Shown here: piece after piece, positions 1 through 8,515 of the stretch | Numbering within the stretch: position 1 is the stretch's first letter | Layout of the letters: each line of letters opens with the position of its first letter | Assembly: GCA_040216635.1 (NCBI GenBank) | Contig: JAVJOU010000026.1 | Coordinates: 1 to 64,000 of the forward strand | Reading direction: 5' to 3' | DNA: 64,000 nt | Origin: UBA1479 sp040216635 | GTDB taxonomy: Bacteria > Pseudomonadota > Alphaproteobacteria > Rhodospirillales > Casp-alpha2 | Translations under genes and position numbers: made by a program | The notes under the pieces: model-generated | Database searches by the model: none | What the model was told of the DNA's origin: nothing | What the model saw: only the letters and a program-made list of their open reading frames with translations

Positions 1-2
1 GT

Positions 3-572
3 CAGGTATTCGGCATTCCGGTCGAGGGCATGGACCCCATGGTCCGCCGCCGCGCCAAGGCCATCAACTTCGGTATCATCTACGGCATTTCGGCTTTCGG
101 CCTGGCACGCCAACTGGGCATTTCGCGCGGTGAAGCCGGGGAATATATCGACGCCTATTTCGAACAATACCCGGGCATCAAAGCCTATATGGAGCGAACC
201 AAGGAACAGGCCAAGAAGGAAGGTTTCGTGTCCACCCCCTTCGGGCGCAAGTGCCATGTGCGCGGCATCAACGACCGCAACCCCAACATGCGGGGCTTTG
301 CCGAGCGCGCCGCCATCAACGCGCCGATCCAGGGCGGGGCCGCCGACATCATCAAGCGCGCCATGATCCGCTTGCCCGGCGCCCTGAGCGACGCCGGATT
401 GGGCGCGCGCATGCTGCTGCAGGTCCACGACGAGCTGATCTTCGAGGTTCCCGACGCCGAGATCGAAGCGACCCGCGAGATGGTCCGCAAGGTAATGTCC
501 GGCGCGGCACAGTTGAGCGTGCCGCTCGACGTTGATATCGGAACCGGCGCCAATTGGGACGAGGCGCATTAG
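3..572 (+). CDS. polA: DNA polymerase I, C-terminal part (partial at window start)
   Basis: This is the end of the polymerase domain of DNA polymerase I, which fills gaps and replaces RNA primers during replication and repair. The reading frame is open from the window edge. The visible 189 residues hold motif B of family A polymerases (the O-helix RRRAKAINFGIIYG, near visible residues 14-27) and motif C with the catalytic VHDE sequence near nucleotide 425. The protein stops in the usual place, with a short tail after motif C. The start and the 5'-3' and 3'-5' exonuclease domains lie outside the window. The in-frame ATG at 30 is internal and is not the start. Confidence 0.97.
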   Translation, partial: QVFGIPVEGMDPMVRRRAKAINFGIIYGISAFGLARQLGISRGEAGEYIDAYFEQYPGIKAYMERTKEQAKKEGFVSTPFGRKCHVRGINDRNPNMRGFAERAAINAPIQGGAADIIKRAMIRLPGALSDAGLGARMLLQVHDELIFEVPDAEIEATREMVRKVMSGAAQLSVPLDVDIGTGANWDEAH

Positions 573-624
573 GCGACACCCCGTCCGGCCCAATTACACG
601 GAATAATCCGCAATCGGTTTTCAT

Positions 625-640
625 GGCATACCCCTTGCAG
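625..640 (+). promoter_or_regulatory. Sigma-54 (RpoN) promoter, -24/-12 type
   Basis: The sequence TGGCATACCCCTTGCA matches the RpoN consensus TGGCAC-N5-TTGCW. GG and GC are exactly 10 bases apart, as required, and the only difference in the core is T for C at the sixth base. It lies 55 bases before the ATG of the next gene and downstream of the polA stop. In many alphaproteobacteria RpoN drives flagellar and nitrogen genes. No enhancer site could be identified. Confidence 0.65.
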
Positions 641-694
641 CGGTCACGCGGGGGACGCCCCGCGCACACGCATGGACCAAGCAGGAGGACAGCC

Positions 695-1225
695 ATGAAA
701 ATCGACGATATTCCCGCCATCTTGAACCCGCAAAGCCCGGCCAAACCGACCGTCGGCAATGCCGGGTCCGGTTCCTTCGCCGAAATGATGGCCGCCTCCG
801 TTGCCATGGACGACGGCGCGCAGGAAACCGGCCCGCAAAGCGATGTGGAAATCATTCGCGACAAGGGTTTCCGTGCCTATGCGGAAGAGGTCGAAAAGCG
901 GAAAATGGAGGAAATGCGGGAGAAAATCCTCAACATGATGGGATTCTCCGAAGAAGATCTGGACAAGATGCCGGCCGAACAGCGGGCCGCGATCGAAGAC
1001 CTGATCGCCCAGGAAATTCAGCGCCGCATGCAGGCCAATGCCGAGCTTGACGACGACAACAGCACACTTTCCGGCATGTCGGAGACCGCCCGTAACATCG
1101 CCGATCCCGGCAACACGGGTTCCGCCGGATCGGTCATGCTGGCCGTCATGGAAGCCCGCGATGCGCTGGAAAACGGCGGCCTGTCCCGGTCAAATTTGCC
1201 GGGTGACGCGGAAGATAATTCCTGA
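695..1225 (+). CDS. Hypothetical charged protein, probable sigma-54-driven gene
   Basis: A 176-residue protein without signal peptide or membrane segment. The middle (about residues 50-115) is a highly charged helical stretch rich in Glu, Lys, Met and Arg, with a block reading GFSEEDLDKMPAEQRAAIED. The C-terminal third is polar and looks disordered. The start was set at 695 because AGGAGG lies at 684-689 and a sigma-54 promoter lies at 625-640; longer frames would cross that promoter. It stands alone between polA and an MBL-fold gene. I do not recognise a named family. The RpoN promoter suggests a link with flagella or motility, which is inference only. Confidence 0.8.
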   Translation: MKIDDIPAILNPQSPAKPTVGNAGSGSFAEMMAASVAMDDGAQETGPQSDVEIIRDKGFRAYAEEVEKRKMEEMREKILNMMGFSEEDLDKMPAEQRAAIEDLIAQEIQRRMQANAELDDDNSTLSGMSETARNIADPGNTGSAGSVMLAVMEARDALENGGLSRSNLPGDAEDNS

Positions 1226-1355
1226 CCGGGGCCTTCTTTGCACCCATTTGCCGCATTGAAGACGTTCCATACATAACCCCACGACGCCAAGGGTTGCCTA
1301 ACCCGGCGGGCCGCGCCACCATTCTCCAAACTCGAAATCGAAGAGGAGAACGGTG

Positions 1356-2303
1356 ATGACCGTATTCGGCAATTCGTTGCGGTGCCTGACGGCTGCAACC
1401 CTGATGGCGCTTAGCGCCGGTACGGCCCTGGCCGGAGCGGGGCGCAGCCATTCCCATGAGGTCGCCCAGGCCAAGGCCCCCGATATCACCATCGGCGCCG
1501 TGCCGGTGGCCGGCAAGATTACCATGCTGATGGGCATGGGCGGTTTTACGGGCGGTAACGTCGCGGTCCTGCCCGGCCCCGACGGCCTGTTGATCGTCGA
1601 CGATAAAGTGGAAGCCTTTTCAGAGAAACTCGCCCAGGCGCTGAAAGCTTTCGGCGACGGCACGCCCAGGTTCGTTCTGAACACTCATTGGCATTTCGAC
1701 CACGTGGGCGGCAACAAACGGTTCGCCGATGCGGTGATCATCGCCCATGACAATGTGCGCAAGGACATGTCGGTCGATCAGGTATTCAAGTCATTGAACA
1801 AGGAAATCCCGGCCGCCCCGCCCGAAGCCCTGCCCGACGTGACCTATAACGACCGTCTGACCATCCATTTCAACGGCGAGGAAATCCAACTTCACCATTT
1901 CCCGGGCGGGCATACCAACGGTGATACGGTCGTCTATTTCAAGGATTCCAAGGTCCTTCACCTTGGGGATATGTTCTTCAACGGCATGTTCCCCTTCACC
2001 GATCTGGAACACGGCGGTAATGCGCTTGCCCTGGCCCGCAACATTCGGGACATCACCGGTCGGTTCCCTGCCGACGCGAAGGTCATCCCGGGCCACGGCC
2101 CGCTGGCCACCATGGCCGATGTGGAGGCCTATCTGGATATGCTCACGTCAACCACCATATTCGTGCAAGGCGCCGTCATGGAGGGCAAGGACCTGAAAGC
2201 CATTCAGGCGGCGGGCTTCCCCGAAAAATGGAAAAAATGGGAATGGCCGTTCATTTCAGAAGCCATGTGGATTCAGCTGATCTATCAAAGCCTGAACAAA
2301 TAG
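1356..2303 (+). CDS. Periplasmic MBL-fold metallo-hydrolase
   Basis: A metallo-beta-lactamase-fold hydrolase of 315 residues. An N-terminal hydrophobic segment ending near ALAGAG is a signal peptide, so the enzyme probably acts in the periplasm. The metal motif HWHFDH is at residues 111-116, followed by GGHTNGD, LGDMFFN and PGHG, which supply the other zinc ligands. The pattern resembles the subclass of exported MBL hydrolases near SoxH/quinoprotein-associated proteins rather than true B1 beta-lactamases. The ATG at 1356 was chosen over the GTG at 1353 because it sits 7 bases from GAGGAG (1343-1348). The substrate cannot be read from the sequence. Confidence 0.9.
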   Translation: MTVFGNSLRCLTAATLMALSAGTALAGAGRSHSHEVAQAKAPDITIGAVPVAGKITMLMGMGGFTGGNVAVLPGPDGLLIVDDKVEAFSEKLAQALKAFGDGTPRFVLNTHWHFDHVGGNKRFADAVIIAHDNVRKDMSVDQVFKSLNKEIPAAPPEALPDVTYNDRLTIHFNGEEIQLHHFPGGHTNGDTVVYFKDSKVLHLGDMFFNGMFPFTDLEHGGNALALARNIRDITGRFPADAKVIPGHGPLATMADVEAYLDMLTSTTIFVQGAVMEGKDLKAIQAAGFPEKWKKWEWPFISEAMWIQLIYQSLNK

Positions 2304-2313
2304 GGATACCCGA

Positions 2314-2946
2314 TCAGGCGGTCTGCGCCTTGGCCGACGCGCGTCCTTTTGTGCGGGTCCTCGCCCATTGAACCGCCCGATAGGCCAGCAGAAGCCCCGC
2401 AATGCCGCCATAGATCAAGGGTTCGATCTGAAAGCCCTTGCGCATCATGAAGAAATGGATGGGGGCGGCAATGGCGGCGATGTAAACCAGCTTGTGCAGC
2501 CGTCGCCAGTTGCGCCCGCCCATTTTCTTGACCATGGCCTTGGGCGACGTTACGGCCAACGCCGTCAAGATCACCAGCGCCAGCATGCCGACGGTGATGT
2601 AGGTGCGCTTAACGATGTCCTGCCAGATCGCGCCCCAGGCGAAGTACTGATCCAAGGCCACGTAATTGGTGACATGCAGCAAGGCATAAAAAAAGGCGTA
2701 AAGCCCCAACATACGGCGGAAGCGCAGGATCACGGCAAGTCCCGTGACACCGCGGACCGGCGTCACCGCCAGGGCGATCAACAGAAAACGGATCGCCCAA
2801 TCACCGGTATAGCGATTGATGAATTCCGCCGGATTGGGACCGAACTGCCCGGAAACACCTAGCCAGATCAGCCAGGCCAACGGCCCCAGCGCCGCCGCAT
2901 GGACCAGGGGCTTGATGACCCAGGTCAGTCTGGTTTCCTTGTTCAT
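2314..2946 (-). CDS. msrQ: MsrQ, haem-binding membrane subunit of periplasmic methionine sulfoxide reductase
   Basis: MsrQ (YedZ) is an inner-membrane b-type cytochrome that passes electrons from the quinone pool to MsrP, which repairs oxidised methionine in periplasmic proteins. The 210 residues form about six hydrophobic helices. Histidines in the ALLHVTNY, RLHKLVYI and PIHFFMM segments fit the haem ligands of the ferric reductase-like transmembrane domain. The gene lies 67 bases downstream of msrP on the same strand, the usual msrPQ operon order. Confidence 0.93.
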   Translation of the reverse strand: MNKETRLTWVIKPLVHAAALGPLAWLIWLGVSGQFGPNPAEFINRYTGDWAIRFLLIALAVTPVRGVTGLAVILRFRRMLGLYAFFYALLHVTNYVALDQYFAWGAIWQDIVKRTYITVGMLALVILTALAVTSPKAMVKKMGGRNWRRLHKLVYIAAIAAPIHFFMMRKGFQIEPLIYGGIAGLLLAYRAVQWARTRTKGRASAKAQTA

Positions 2947-3013
2947 GATGGAATCCTAGCGCATCCGCCCCCTAAAGGTGACCGGCCCGAAAGATCGGCA
3001 CCCGCAAGTGAGC

Positions 3014-4021
3014 CTAGTAGAATTTTCTGAGGTCCATGCCCGCATACAGGTCCGCGACCTCTTCCTCGTATCCGTTGAACATCAAGGTCGGCTGCTTGAT
3101 CGGCAGGCCAAACACATTGTTCTGGCCGATTTTCTTTTCCGCTTCCTGGCTCCAACGCGGATGACTGACGGTCGGATTGACGTTGGAATAGAACCCGTAC
3201 TCGCGGCCGTTGGCTTCGCTCCAAGAGGTCGGCGGCTGTTTATCCGTGAACCGCATCAGCACGATCGACTTGATGGATTTAAAGCCGTACTTCCACGGCA
3301 CGATCAGGCGCAAAGGCGCGCCGTTCTGATTGGGCAGAACCTGGCCGTGCACACCCACCGCCAGCAAACTTAGCGGGTTCATGGCTTCGTCCATGCGCAG
3401 GCCTTCCTTGTACGGCCATTCCAGAACGGGGCGGCGTTGGCCCGGCATCTGGTCCGGGTCGAACAAGGTTTCGAAATAAACGTATTTGGCCTTGGATGTG
3501 GGGTTCAGGCGCTTAATCACCTTGGCAAGGGGCACACCCAACCAGGGCACGACCATGGACCAGGCTTCGACACAGCGGAACCGATAGACCCGGTCCTCGA
3601 TATCGTCGGCCTTGATCAGATCGTTGATGTCATAGGTTCCGGGTTTTTCCACTGCCCCTTCGACCTTGACGGTCCAGGGCGTGGTCTTGAAATCACCGGC
3701 ATTTTCCGCCGGGTCGCTTTTGCCCGTGCCGAATTCATAGAAGTTATTGTACTTGGATACGAGGTCGAAGGCCGTCGGATCCTCCCCCAGGACCTTGGCG
3801 TTGTATTTGGCATGCGGGATGCCGGCAAGCGCCTTGCCTTCGGCGGGGCGCCAGGATGCCTGGGCGGCACCGGACATCCCCATGGTCAGGGCCGGCGGCA
3901 GGGTCAACGCAAGGCCGCCGAAGCCCATGGCCTTGAGAATCGTGCGTCGATTGTCGAACACGCTTTTCGGCGTGATCTCGCTGGACGCGATGGGATGGGT
4001 CGGGCGGTGGCGAATAATCAT
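3014..4021 (-). CDS. msrP: MsrP, molybdopterin catalytic subunit of methionine sulfoxide reductase
   Basis: MsrP (YedY) is the periplasmic molybdoenzyme that reduces methionine sulfoxide in proteins damaged by reactive chlorine or oxygen species. The 335-residue protein carries a Tat signal with the twin arginine in DNRRTILKAMGF (residues 23-34) followed by a hydrophobic stretch, so it is exported folded with its cofactor. The molybdenum-ligating cysteine is C150 in YRFRCVEAW. The rest follows the sulfite oxidase fold (motifs VPWLGVPL, NGAPLRL, PWKYGFK). It is the first gene of the msrPQ operon. An AAGGGA stretch precedes the ATG. Confidence 0.95.
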   Translation of the reverse strand: MIIRHRPTHPIASSEITPKSVFDNRRTILKAMGFGGLALTLPPALTMGMSGAAQASWRPAEGKALAGIPHAKYNAKVLGEDPTAFDLVSKYNNFYEFGTGKSDPAENAGDFKTTPWTVKVEGAVEKPGTYDINDLIKADDIEDRVYRFRCVEAWSMVVPWLGVPLAKVIKRLNPTSKAKYVYFETLFDPDQMPGQRRPVLEWPYKEGLRMDEAMNPLSLLAVGVHGQVLPNQNGAPLRLIVPWKYGFKSIKSIVLMRFTDKQPPTSWSEANGREYGFYSNVNPTVSHPRWSQEAEKKIGQNNVFGLPIKQPTLMFNGYEEEVADLYAGMDLRKFY

Positions 4022-4236
4022 AATGGATTCCCTTTTAGTCCTTCCGGCGACAGTATGTTCATTGTTCGCCCGGCCGTTCGCTCGCTCTGATGTCTGTCAC
4101 ATAGTATAAGCCGTGAACCTGCCGACCCAATAAGGCGTTGAAGGGGCAAATCCGTCACATCTTCGCGAGGAATGCGCGAGCAAAGGCCAAATTGCGCCGT
4201 TTCAATCCGAAGAAATCCGGTGTAGGAGATTCGTCC

Positions 4237-4905
4237 ATGCGCACACTCTATCACCTTTGGATGTCGCCCTTCTGCCGCAAGGCACGCATATTCCTGGGCG
4301 AAAAAAGGCTCGAACACGAGCTGCGAATCGAAAACATCTGGGAACGGCGCGAAGAATTCCTGGCCCTTAATCCCGCCGGCACGCTGCCCGTGCTGGTGGA
4401 AATCGACGGCACGGCGATTTCCGGCGCTGGCGTGATCTGTGAGTTCCTGGATGAAGTCCACGACGACCCGCCGCTGATCGGCCGCACGCCGGTGATCCGG
4501 GCCGAGGTCCGGCGCCTGACCAATTGGTTCGATGAAAAATTCAACCGCGAGGTCACAGACAATTTGGTCGGCGAGAAATTGTTGAAACGGTTTCTCGGTC
4601 AGGGCGAACCCAAGGGGGCCCGCATCCGCGCCGGTCACGCCAATATCCACCTGCATCTGAACTATCTGTCGTTCCTGGTGGAACGGCGGCGCTGGCTGGC
4701 GGGCGACGATTTTTCCATGGCCGACGTGGCGGCGGCGGCGCATCTGTCCTGCGTCGATTATTTGGGCGACGTGCCCTGGGAAGATCATCCGGAAGCCCGC
4801 GATTGGTATTCGCGGGTTAAATCCCGGCCCAGCATGCGATCCGTCCTGTCGGACCGCATGCCCGGGTTTCCGCCGCCGCGCCATTACGCCGATCTGGATT
4901 TCTAG
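4237..4905 (+). CDS. fzlA: FzlA-like GST-family FtsZ-binding division protein
   Basis: A glutathione S-transferase-fold protein of 222 residues. It has the thioredoxin-like half first (MRTLYHLWMSPFCRKAR, then LNPAGTLPVLVE) and the helical half after it. It differs from ordinary GSTs by the C-terminal block PGFPPPRHYADLDF and by WFDEKFNREVTDNL and the VDYLGDVPW segment. As I remember it, these match FzlA, the essential Caulobacter protein that binds FtsZ filaments and links the Z-ring to septal wall synthesis. The start at 4237 has TAGGAG at 4223-4228; the longer frame from 4138 has no such signal. It is convergent with the next gene. The FzlA call is from sequence memory; GST family membership is certain. 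Confidence 0.85.
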   Translation: MRTLYHLWMSPFCRKARIFLGEKRLEHELRIENIWERREEFLALNPAGTLPVLVEIDGTAISGAGVICEFLDEVHDDPPLIGRTPVIRAEVRRLTNWFDEKFNREVTDNLVGEKLLKRFLGQGEPKGARIRAGHANIHLHLNYLSFLVERRRWLAGDDFSMADVAAAAHLSCVDYLGDVPWEDHPEARDWYSRVKSRPSMRSVLSDRMPGFPPPRHYADLDF

Positions 4906-4926
4906 GCCCTTTTCCCGATCCTGTGC

Positions 4927-5772
4927 CTAGCGCCTGGGGGGCGGGCCTTCGGGCTTCACGTCCATGTTTTCGATGTTCTGGCGGGCCGGGCCGGCGGCAT
5001 CGCTGTCGGGCATGCCGTTCAGAATTTTCAGCCAGTCGGCCCGCGCGCCCGCATCGTCACCGGCAAGGCGCCGCAGGATTCCCCGCTCCAGCAAAGCTTC
5101 CGGATTGTTGGGATTCAGTTCCAACGCCGTGTTGGCATCGGCCAGGGCGTCGTCGGGGCGGTCCAGGAATCGCCGGGCACTGGCGCGCAGGGCGTAAATG
5201 TCGTCCCGGGACGGCGACAGGTTCAAGGCCGCGCTCAAATCCGCATCCGCGGCCTCGTAATCGTTACGCGCCGCCCAGGCCTGGGCCCGGTCGGCAAGCA
5301 GGTCCGCATCACCGGGCTTCAACCCGATGGCCGAGGTAAAGGCCCGCGTCGCGTTTTCCGCCCGACCGCTGAGCAGCCAGGCCTGCCCGGCCTGTTCGAA
5401 CAAACCGGCCTTGATGTCCGGTTCCTCCAGGGAGGTTCCCGCCAAGCGTTCCAAACGGCGGGCGGCCTCGTCATATTGTTGCAATTCGATCAACGCCACC
5501 GCCGCGCAATGATCGGCGGCATCCCCGCCGCCCAGCGAACGCCAAGCGATCGCCGTCTCGAATCCGTCCTGCGGACGGCGGCGGGCCAGCGCCATGCAGG
5601 ACCGGTATTTCTCCGCCTGTTCGGCCGTCTTGGCCCTGGCGGCCCCCGCCCCTAATGACTGATGGCCTTGGACAATCTGCGCCGTGGCCGACTTGGATAG
5701 AGCGGTGGCCCCAACCGTGGCCAGCAATAAACCGGCCCCCGTTACGCACAGCGTCGAACGGGTAATTCGCAT
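4927..5772 (-). CDS. Exported tetratricopeptide-repeat protein
   Basis: A protein of about 281 residues with an N-terminal signal peptide (MRITRSTLCVTGAGLLLATV, then a stretch ending near SATAQ) followed by helical TPR-type repeats. Clear TPR pairs are seen near AGQAWLLSGRAENATRAFTS, ADLLADRAQAWAARNDYEAA and DALADANTALELNPNNPEAL. TPR proteins act as protein-binding scaffolds; no partner can be named. The start is uncertain. ATG at 5772 gives a clean signal peptide and leaves about 100 bases for promoters shared with the divergent SDR gene. Upstream in-frame ATGs exist at 5799 and 5844, and the latter has AGAAGG just before it. Confidence 0.8.
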   Translation of the reverse strand: MRITRSTLCVTGAGLLLATVGATALSKSATAQIVQGHQSLGAGAARAKTAEQAEKYRSCMALARRRPQDGFETAIAWRSLGGGDAADHCAAVALIELQQYDEAARRLERLAGTSLEEPDIKAGLFEQAGQAWLLSGRAENATRAFTSAIGLKPGDADLLADRAQAWAARNDYEAADADLSAALNLSPSRDDIYALRASARRFLDRPDDALADANTALELNPNNPEALLERGILRRLAGDDAGARADWLKILNGMPDSDAAGPARQNIENMDVKPEGPPPRR

Positions 5773-5875
5773 TGTGAATATGTGCAGGATTCCTGGCATG
5801 GCGGTCAGGCTCTGGTTATAACCGATCCCGCTTATAGGGGGCATTCCGCCTTCTTGTCGACCGGGGCTTTACACC

Positions 5876-6754
5876 ATGACCAAGCTGTTCTGTTTCGGAT
5901 TGGGGTTCAGCGCCCTGACCTTGGCCCGCCGGCTTCGCGCCGACGGTTGGACCGTTGCGGGCACCTGCCGCACATCGGGCGCACAAACCGATTTGTCGGC
6001 ACAAGGCATCCAGGCATATGTGTTCGACGGCACGGCCCCCTTGTCCGAAGATGCGGCCCAAGCGCTCCGTCAGGCGGATCACCTGTTGATTTCCATCCCC
6101 CCCGGGCCGGAAGGTGATCCCGCTTTGATCCAATCGGCCGAGCTTATGCGCCAGGCCGCACCTAGCCTGCGCTGGGCCGGGTATCTGTCGACCACGGGGG
6201 TTTACGGCGACACCGACGGCGCCGAAGTGACGGAGAAAAGCCCCCTCAATCCCAGTTCTCCCCGGAGCGAATACCGGGTCGCCGCCGAACGGGCGTGGCT
6301 CGACCTGACCGCCGAGGGATTGCCCATTCATGTGTTCCGGCTGGCGGGAATATATGGTCCGGGCCGGTCGGTGCTTGATCAATTGCGCAAGGGAACCGCA
6401 CACCGGGTCGATAAACCGGGCCACCGGTTTTCCCGCATTCACGTGGAGGATATCGCGGGCGTGCTCGAAGCCTCCATGGCACGGCCCAATCCGGGCGCGG
6501 TTTATAACGTCTGCGATGACGCGCCCGCGGCCCAATCCGATGTCATCGCCTTCGGCGCGGCATTGATGGACAAGGAACCACCGCTTGCCGTCCCGTTCAC
6601 CCAGGCCGCCCAAAGCATGTCGCCCATGGCGCTGACTTTCTGGCGCGACAACCGCATCGTCAGCAATGCCCGCATCAAGCAAGAACTGGGGGCGACATTG
6701 TCCTACCCAACCTACCGCGAGGGCTTGACCGCCATATGGGCGGCGGAAGACTGA
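5876..6754 (+). CDS. NAD(P)-binding SDR-family protein (YeeZ-like epimerase/dehydratase)
   Basis: A Rossmann-fold protein of 292 residues in the extended SDR superfamily. The nucleotide-binding loop is FCFGLGFSALTLA at the extreme N-terminus, giving the GxGxxx pattern. STTGVYGD and the YRVAAERAW segment occupy the places of the catalytic Ser/Thr and YxxxK motif; the lysine is replaced by Ala/Arg, so a classical dehydrogenase reaction is doubtful. It is divergent from the TPR gene and followed by a hairpin at 6771-6794. The substrate is unknown. Confidence 0.85.
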   Translation: MTKLFCFGLGFSALTLARRLRADGWTVAGTCRTSGAQTDLSAQGIQAYVFDGTAPLSEDAAQALRQADHLLISIPPGPEGDPALIQSAELMRQAAPSLRWAGYLSTTGVYGDTDGAEVTEKSPLNPSSPRSEYRVAAERAWLDLTAEGLPIHVFRLAGIYGPGRSVLDQLRKGTAHRVDKPGHRFSRIHVEDIAGVLEASMARPNPGAVYNVCDDAPAAQSDVIAFGAALMDKEPPLAVPFTQAAQSMSPMALTFWRDNRIVSNARIKQELGATLSYPTYREGLTAIWAAED

Positions 6755-6770
6755 ACCGGAATTCCCGCTC

Positions 6771-6800
6771 TTCCGCATCCATCCATATGCGGAATTTATT
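6771..6800 (+). terminator. Hairpin with T-rich tail after the SDR gene
   Basis: TTCCGCAT (6771-6778) and ATGCGGAA (6787-6794) form a perfect 8-bp stem with an 8-base loop, followed by TTTATT. It sits just after the SDR gene and just before a promoter-like sequence, as expected for a terminator insulating the phage-type cluster. An operator role is also possible. Confidence 0.5.
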
Positions 6801-6802
6801 CC

Positions 6803-6831
6803 TTGACATTGCCGCCGCCATCGCATAGGCT
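6803..6831 (+). promoter_or_regulatory. Candidate sigma-70 promoter of the phage-type gene cluster
   Basis: A perfect TTGACA at 6803-6808 is followed after 17 bases by TAGGCT (6826-6831), which keeps three of the six consensus -10 bases. It lies about 140 bases before the ATG at 6974 and is the best promoter seen upstream of the three-gene cluster. Confidence 0.4.
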
Positions 6832-6973
6832 CCCGTCATCGTCAGGGACAACTGCGTCCGCAAGCCGGCATCCCACCGGCCAGGCGAAATCCCTCGCAAT
6901 ATTCATACAGCACATTCAGCCGCCGCCGATCCGGGCAGCGGATAATTTGTCATGCCCAATGCGGAGACATGCA

Positions 6974-8515
6974 ATGACGCCTATCCAACCCACATCCCGT
7001 GCGCGTTCGCGCAAAGGCAAGCCCAATGGCTTTTCCCGCAGGTCATTGATCGACCAACTGATCACGGTCGACGACGACCTGGAAGATATTCTGGTCAAAC
7101 AACCCCGCGATCTGACCGAGGTCGAAGTCCGCCGCATCGCCGAGCGCCGATTAGCGCTACCCGCAGGTGATGAAAAGGACGCCCTCTATGCCTTGGAGAA
7201 AGCATTCTTTGAAGACGTTTACGGGTCCGAACAAGCCACAGCCGACGGAACCGGCCGCTTGGCAGCACCCGTGCCCAAACGGCCCGTCAACGCATCCCCC
7301 ATCCCGGCCCGATCCGCCGATGGTATGGAGTTGTCCCGCGCCGTCTCGCGCCTTGCCGAACGTGTGGCAGACATCGCGGAAACCCAAGGATCCCGCGATG
7401 CCGTGCGATTTCTGCAGCAGGGCCTGACGATCCTGAACCAGGCCAGAACGGCGGCCGGGCCGGCTTCTGCGCAAGGCCACTCCCCCGTGAACAGAACGTT
7501 GTTTCAAGATTTGGTTGATGACGGCATGCCCGGGCCCAAAACCAGGGCTGCCCTGCGCCGAACGACAGCACGGTTGGGCGCGCCGAAGGTCGAAGAAGGC
7601 TTGGCCCTCGGCCAGTTCGAAGAAACCCTGAAGCGCCTTGCCCGTGGCGACCTGCCAGACGGAATCAAACCGGCCGCGGCAGAGGCCTTTGCCGCCCTGT
7701 TCCGCGATCCGGACCAAGGGACACACAAAGGCGCCGCCACGGAAGAAGGTGAAAGCCTGCAAATGGCGATCAAGAATGCCTCGATCGCCGTGACCGGTAT
7801 CTGGCAGGCGGATGACGACGGCGTATTGAACCCCTCCAACATTCGGCTGACACCGGGCACCATCATCCCCAAGGCCGTCGGCTCGGCCGGGTTGCGCCCT
7901 TTGGAGGCCCCGGGCCGTTTCGACCTGTCCCAGGTCGTTTTGCAGGACCTTCGGGCCGGGATTCGCCGTGCCCTTCTCGCCGACCGGTTGGGGCAGATCG
8001 AAGGCCCCAGGATGACCGCAACAGAAGTCCTTGAACGCGTCGCAGAAATTTCCCGCCTGCTGGGGGCGACCTACGGCCGCCTGCAATCCGAACTTCTCAC
8101 GCCCCTGGTCACACGTGGTCTTGCCATTTTGACTCGACGCGGTGAAGTCCCTGCCCTGCGTATCGACAGCAAGGTGATCGATCTGGAATACAAATCACCG
8201 CTTGCCCGCCATCAAGCGCAACAGGATGTACAGGCAACCCTTGCCTTTCTTGACGGATTGGCACGCATGGGCCCGACGGCACTTGCAATCGTCGATGTCG
8301 AACAAGCCGCACAAACCCTCGCCGCAGCCTATGGCGTGCCGCCCAAAATTTTGAAATCCCCGGACAGTGCACCAGCGGCCTTTCCCTTGCCCGCATCACC
8401 TGAACCTCCCGTCCCGAATGATCCCGGTTCCGACGAAGGCGCCGGCATGGATATCGCCTCCTTGGCATCGGCTATGGGCGCCGCACAACCCGTCCCGCCG
8501 GCAGGAGATATCTGA
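6974..8515 (+). CDS. Composite phage protein: peptidoglycan-binding-like part fused to portal C-terminal half
   Basis: A 513-residue protein of two unlike parts. Residues about 1-250 begin with a charged region and include NRTLFQDLVDDGMPGPKT (from residue 173) followed by RAALRR, which has the dG-x-GPkT-x-AL pattern of peptidoglycan-binding domains. From about residue 261 the sequence changes to the C-terminal half of a podovirus-type head-tail connector (portal): ITGIW-like beta segment, RLTPGTIIPKA, a DLRAGIRRALLADRLGQIEG helix, then MTATEVLERVAEISRLLG and LTPLVTRGLAIL. A normal portal of this family is longer at the N-terminus, so the DNA-binding and wing half is missing. The start at 6974 has CGGAGA upstream; an internal ATG at 7763 (residue 264) with a purine-rich GAAGGTGAAAG upstream could give a separate portal fragment. 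It overlaps the next gene by one base (TGATG). Probably a domesticated or decaying prophage gene. Confidence 0.75.
   Translation: MTPIQPTSRARSRKGKPNGFSRRSLIDQLITVDDDLEDILVKQPRDLTEVEVRRIAERRLALPAGDEKDALYALEKAFFEDVYGSEQATADGTGRLAAPVPKRPVNASPIPARSADGMELSRAVSRLAERVADIAETQGSRDAVRFLQQGLTILNQARTAAGPASAQGHSPVNRTLFQDLVDDGMPGPKTRAALRRTTARLGAPKVEEGLALGQFEETLKRLARGDLPDGIKPAAAEAFAALFRDPDQGTHKGAATEEGESLQMAIKNASIAVTGIWQADDDGVLNPSNIRLTPGTIIPKAVGSAGLRPLEAPGRFDLSQVVLQDLRAGIRRALLADRLGQIEGPRMTATEVLERVAEISRLLGATYGRLQSELLTPLVTRGLAILTRRGEVPALRIDSKVIDLEYKSPLARHQAQQDVQATLAFLDGLARMGPTALAIVDVEQAAQTLAAAYGVPPKILKSPDSAPAAFPLPASPEPPVPNDPGSDEGAGMDIASLASAMGAAQPVPPAGDI

Noticed and set aside
4018..4884. Reverse frame of 288 codons over fzlA
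   Set aside because: Antisense to the FzlA-like gene, which has an intact GST fold and ribosome site.
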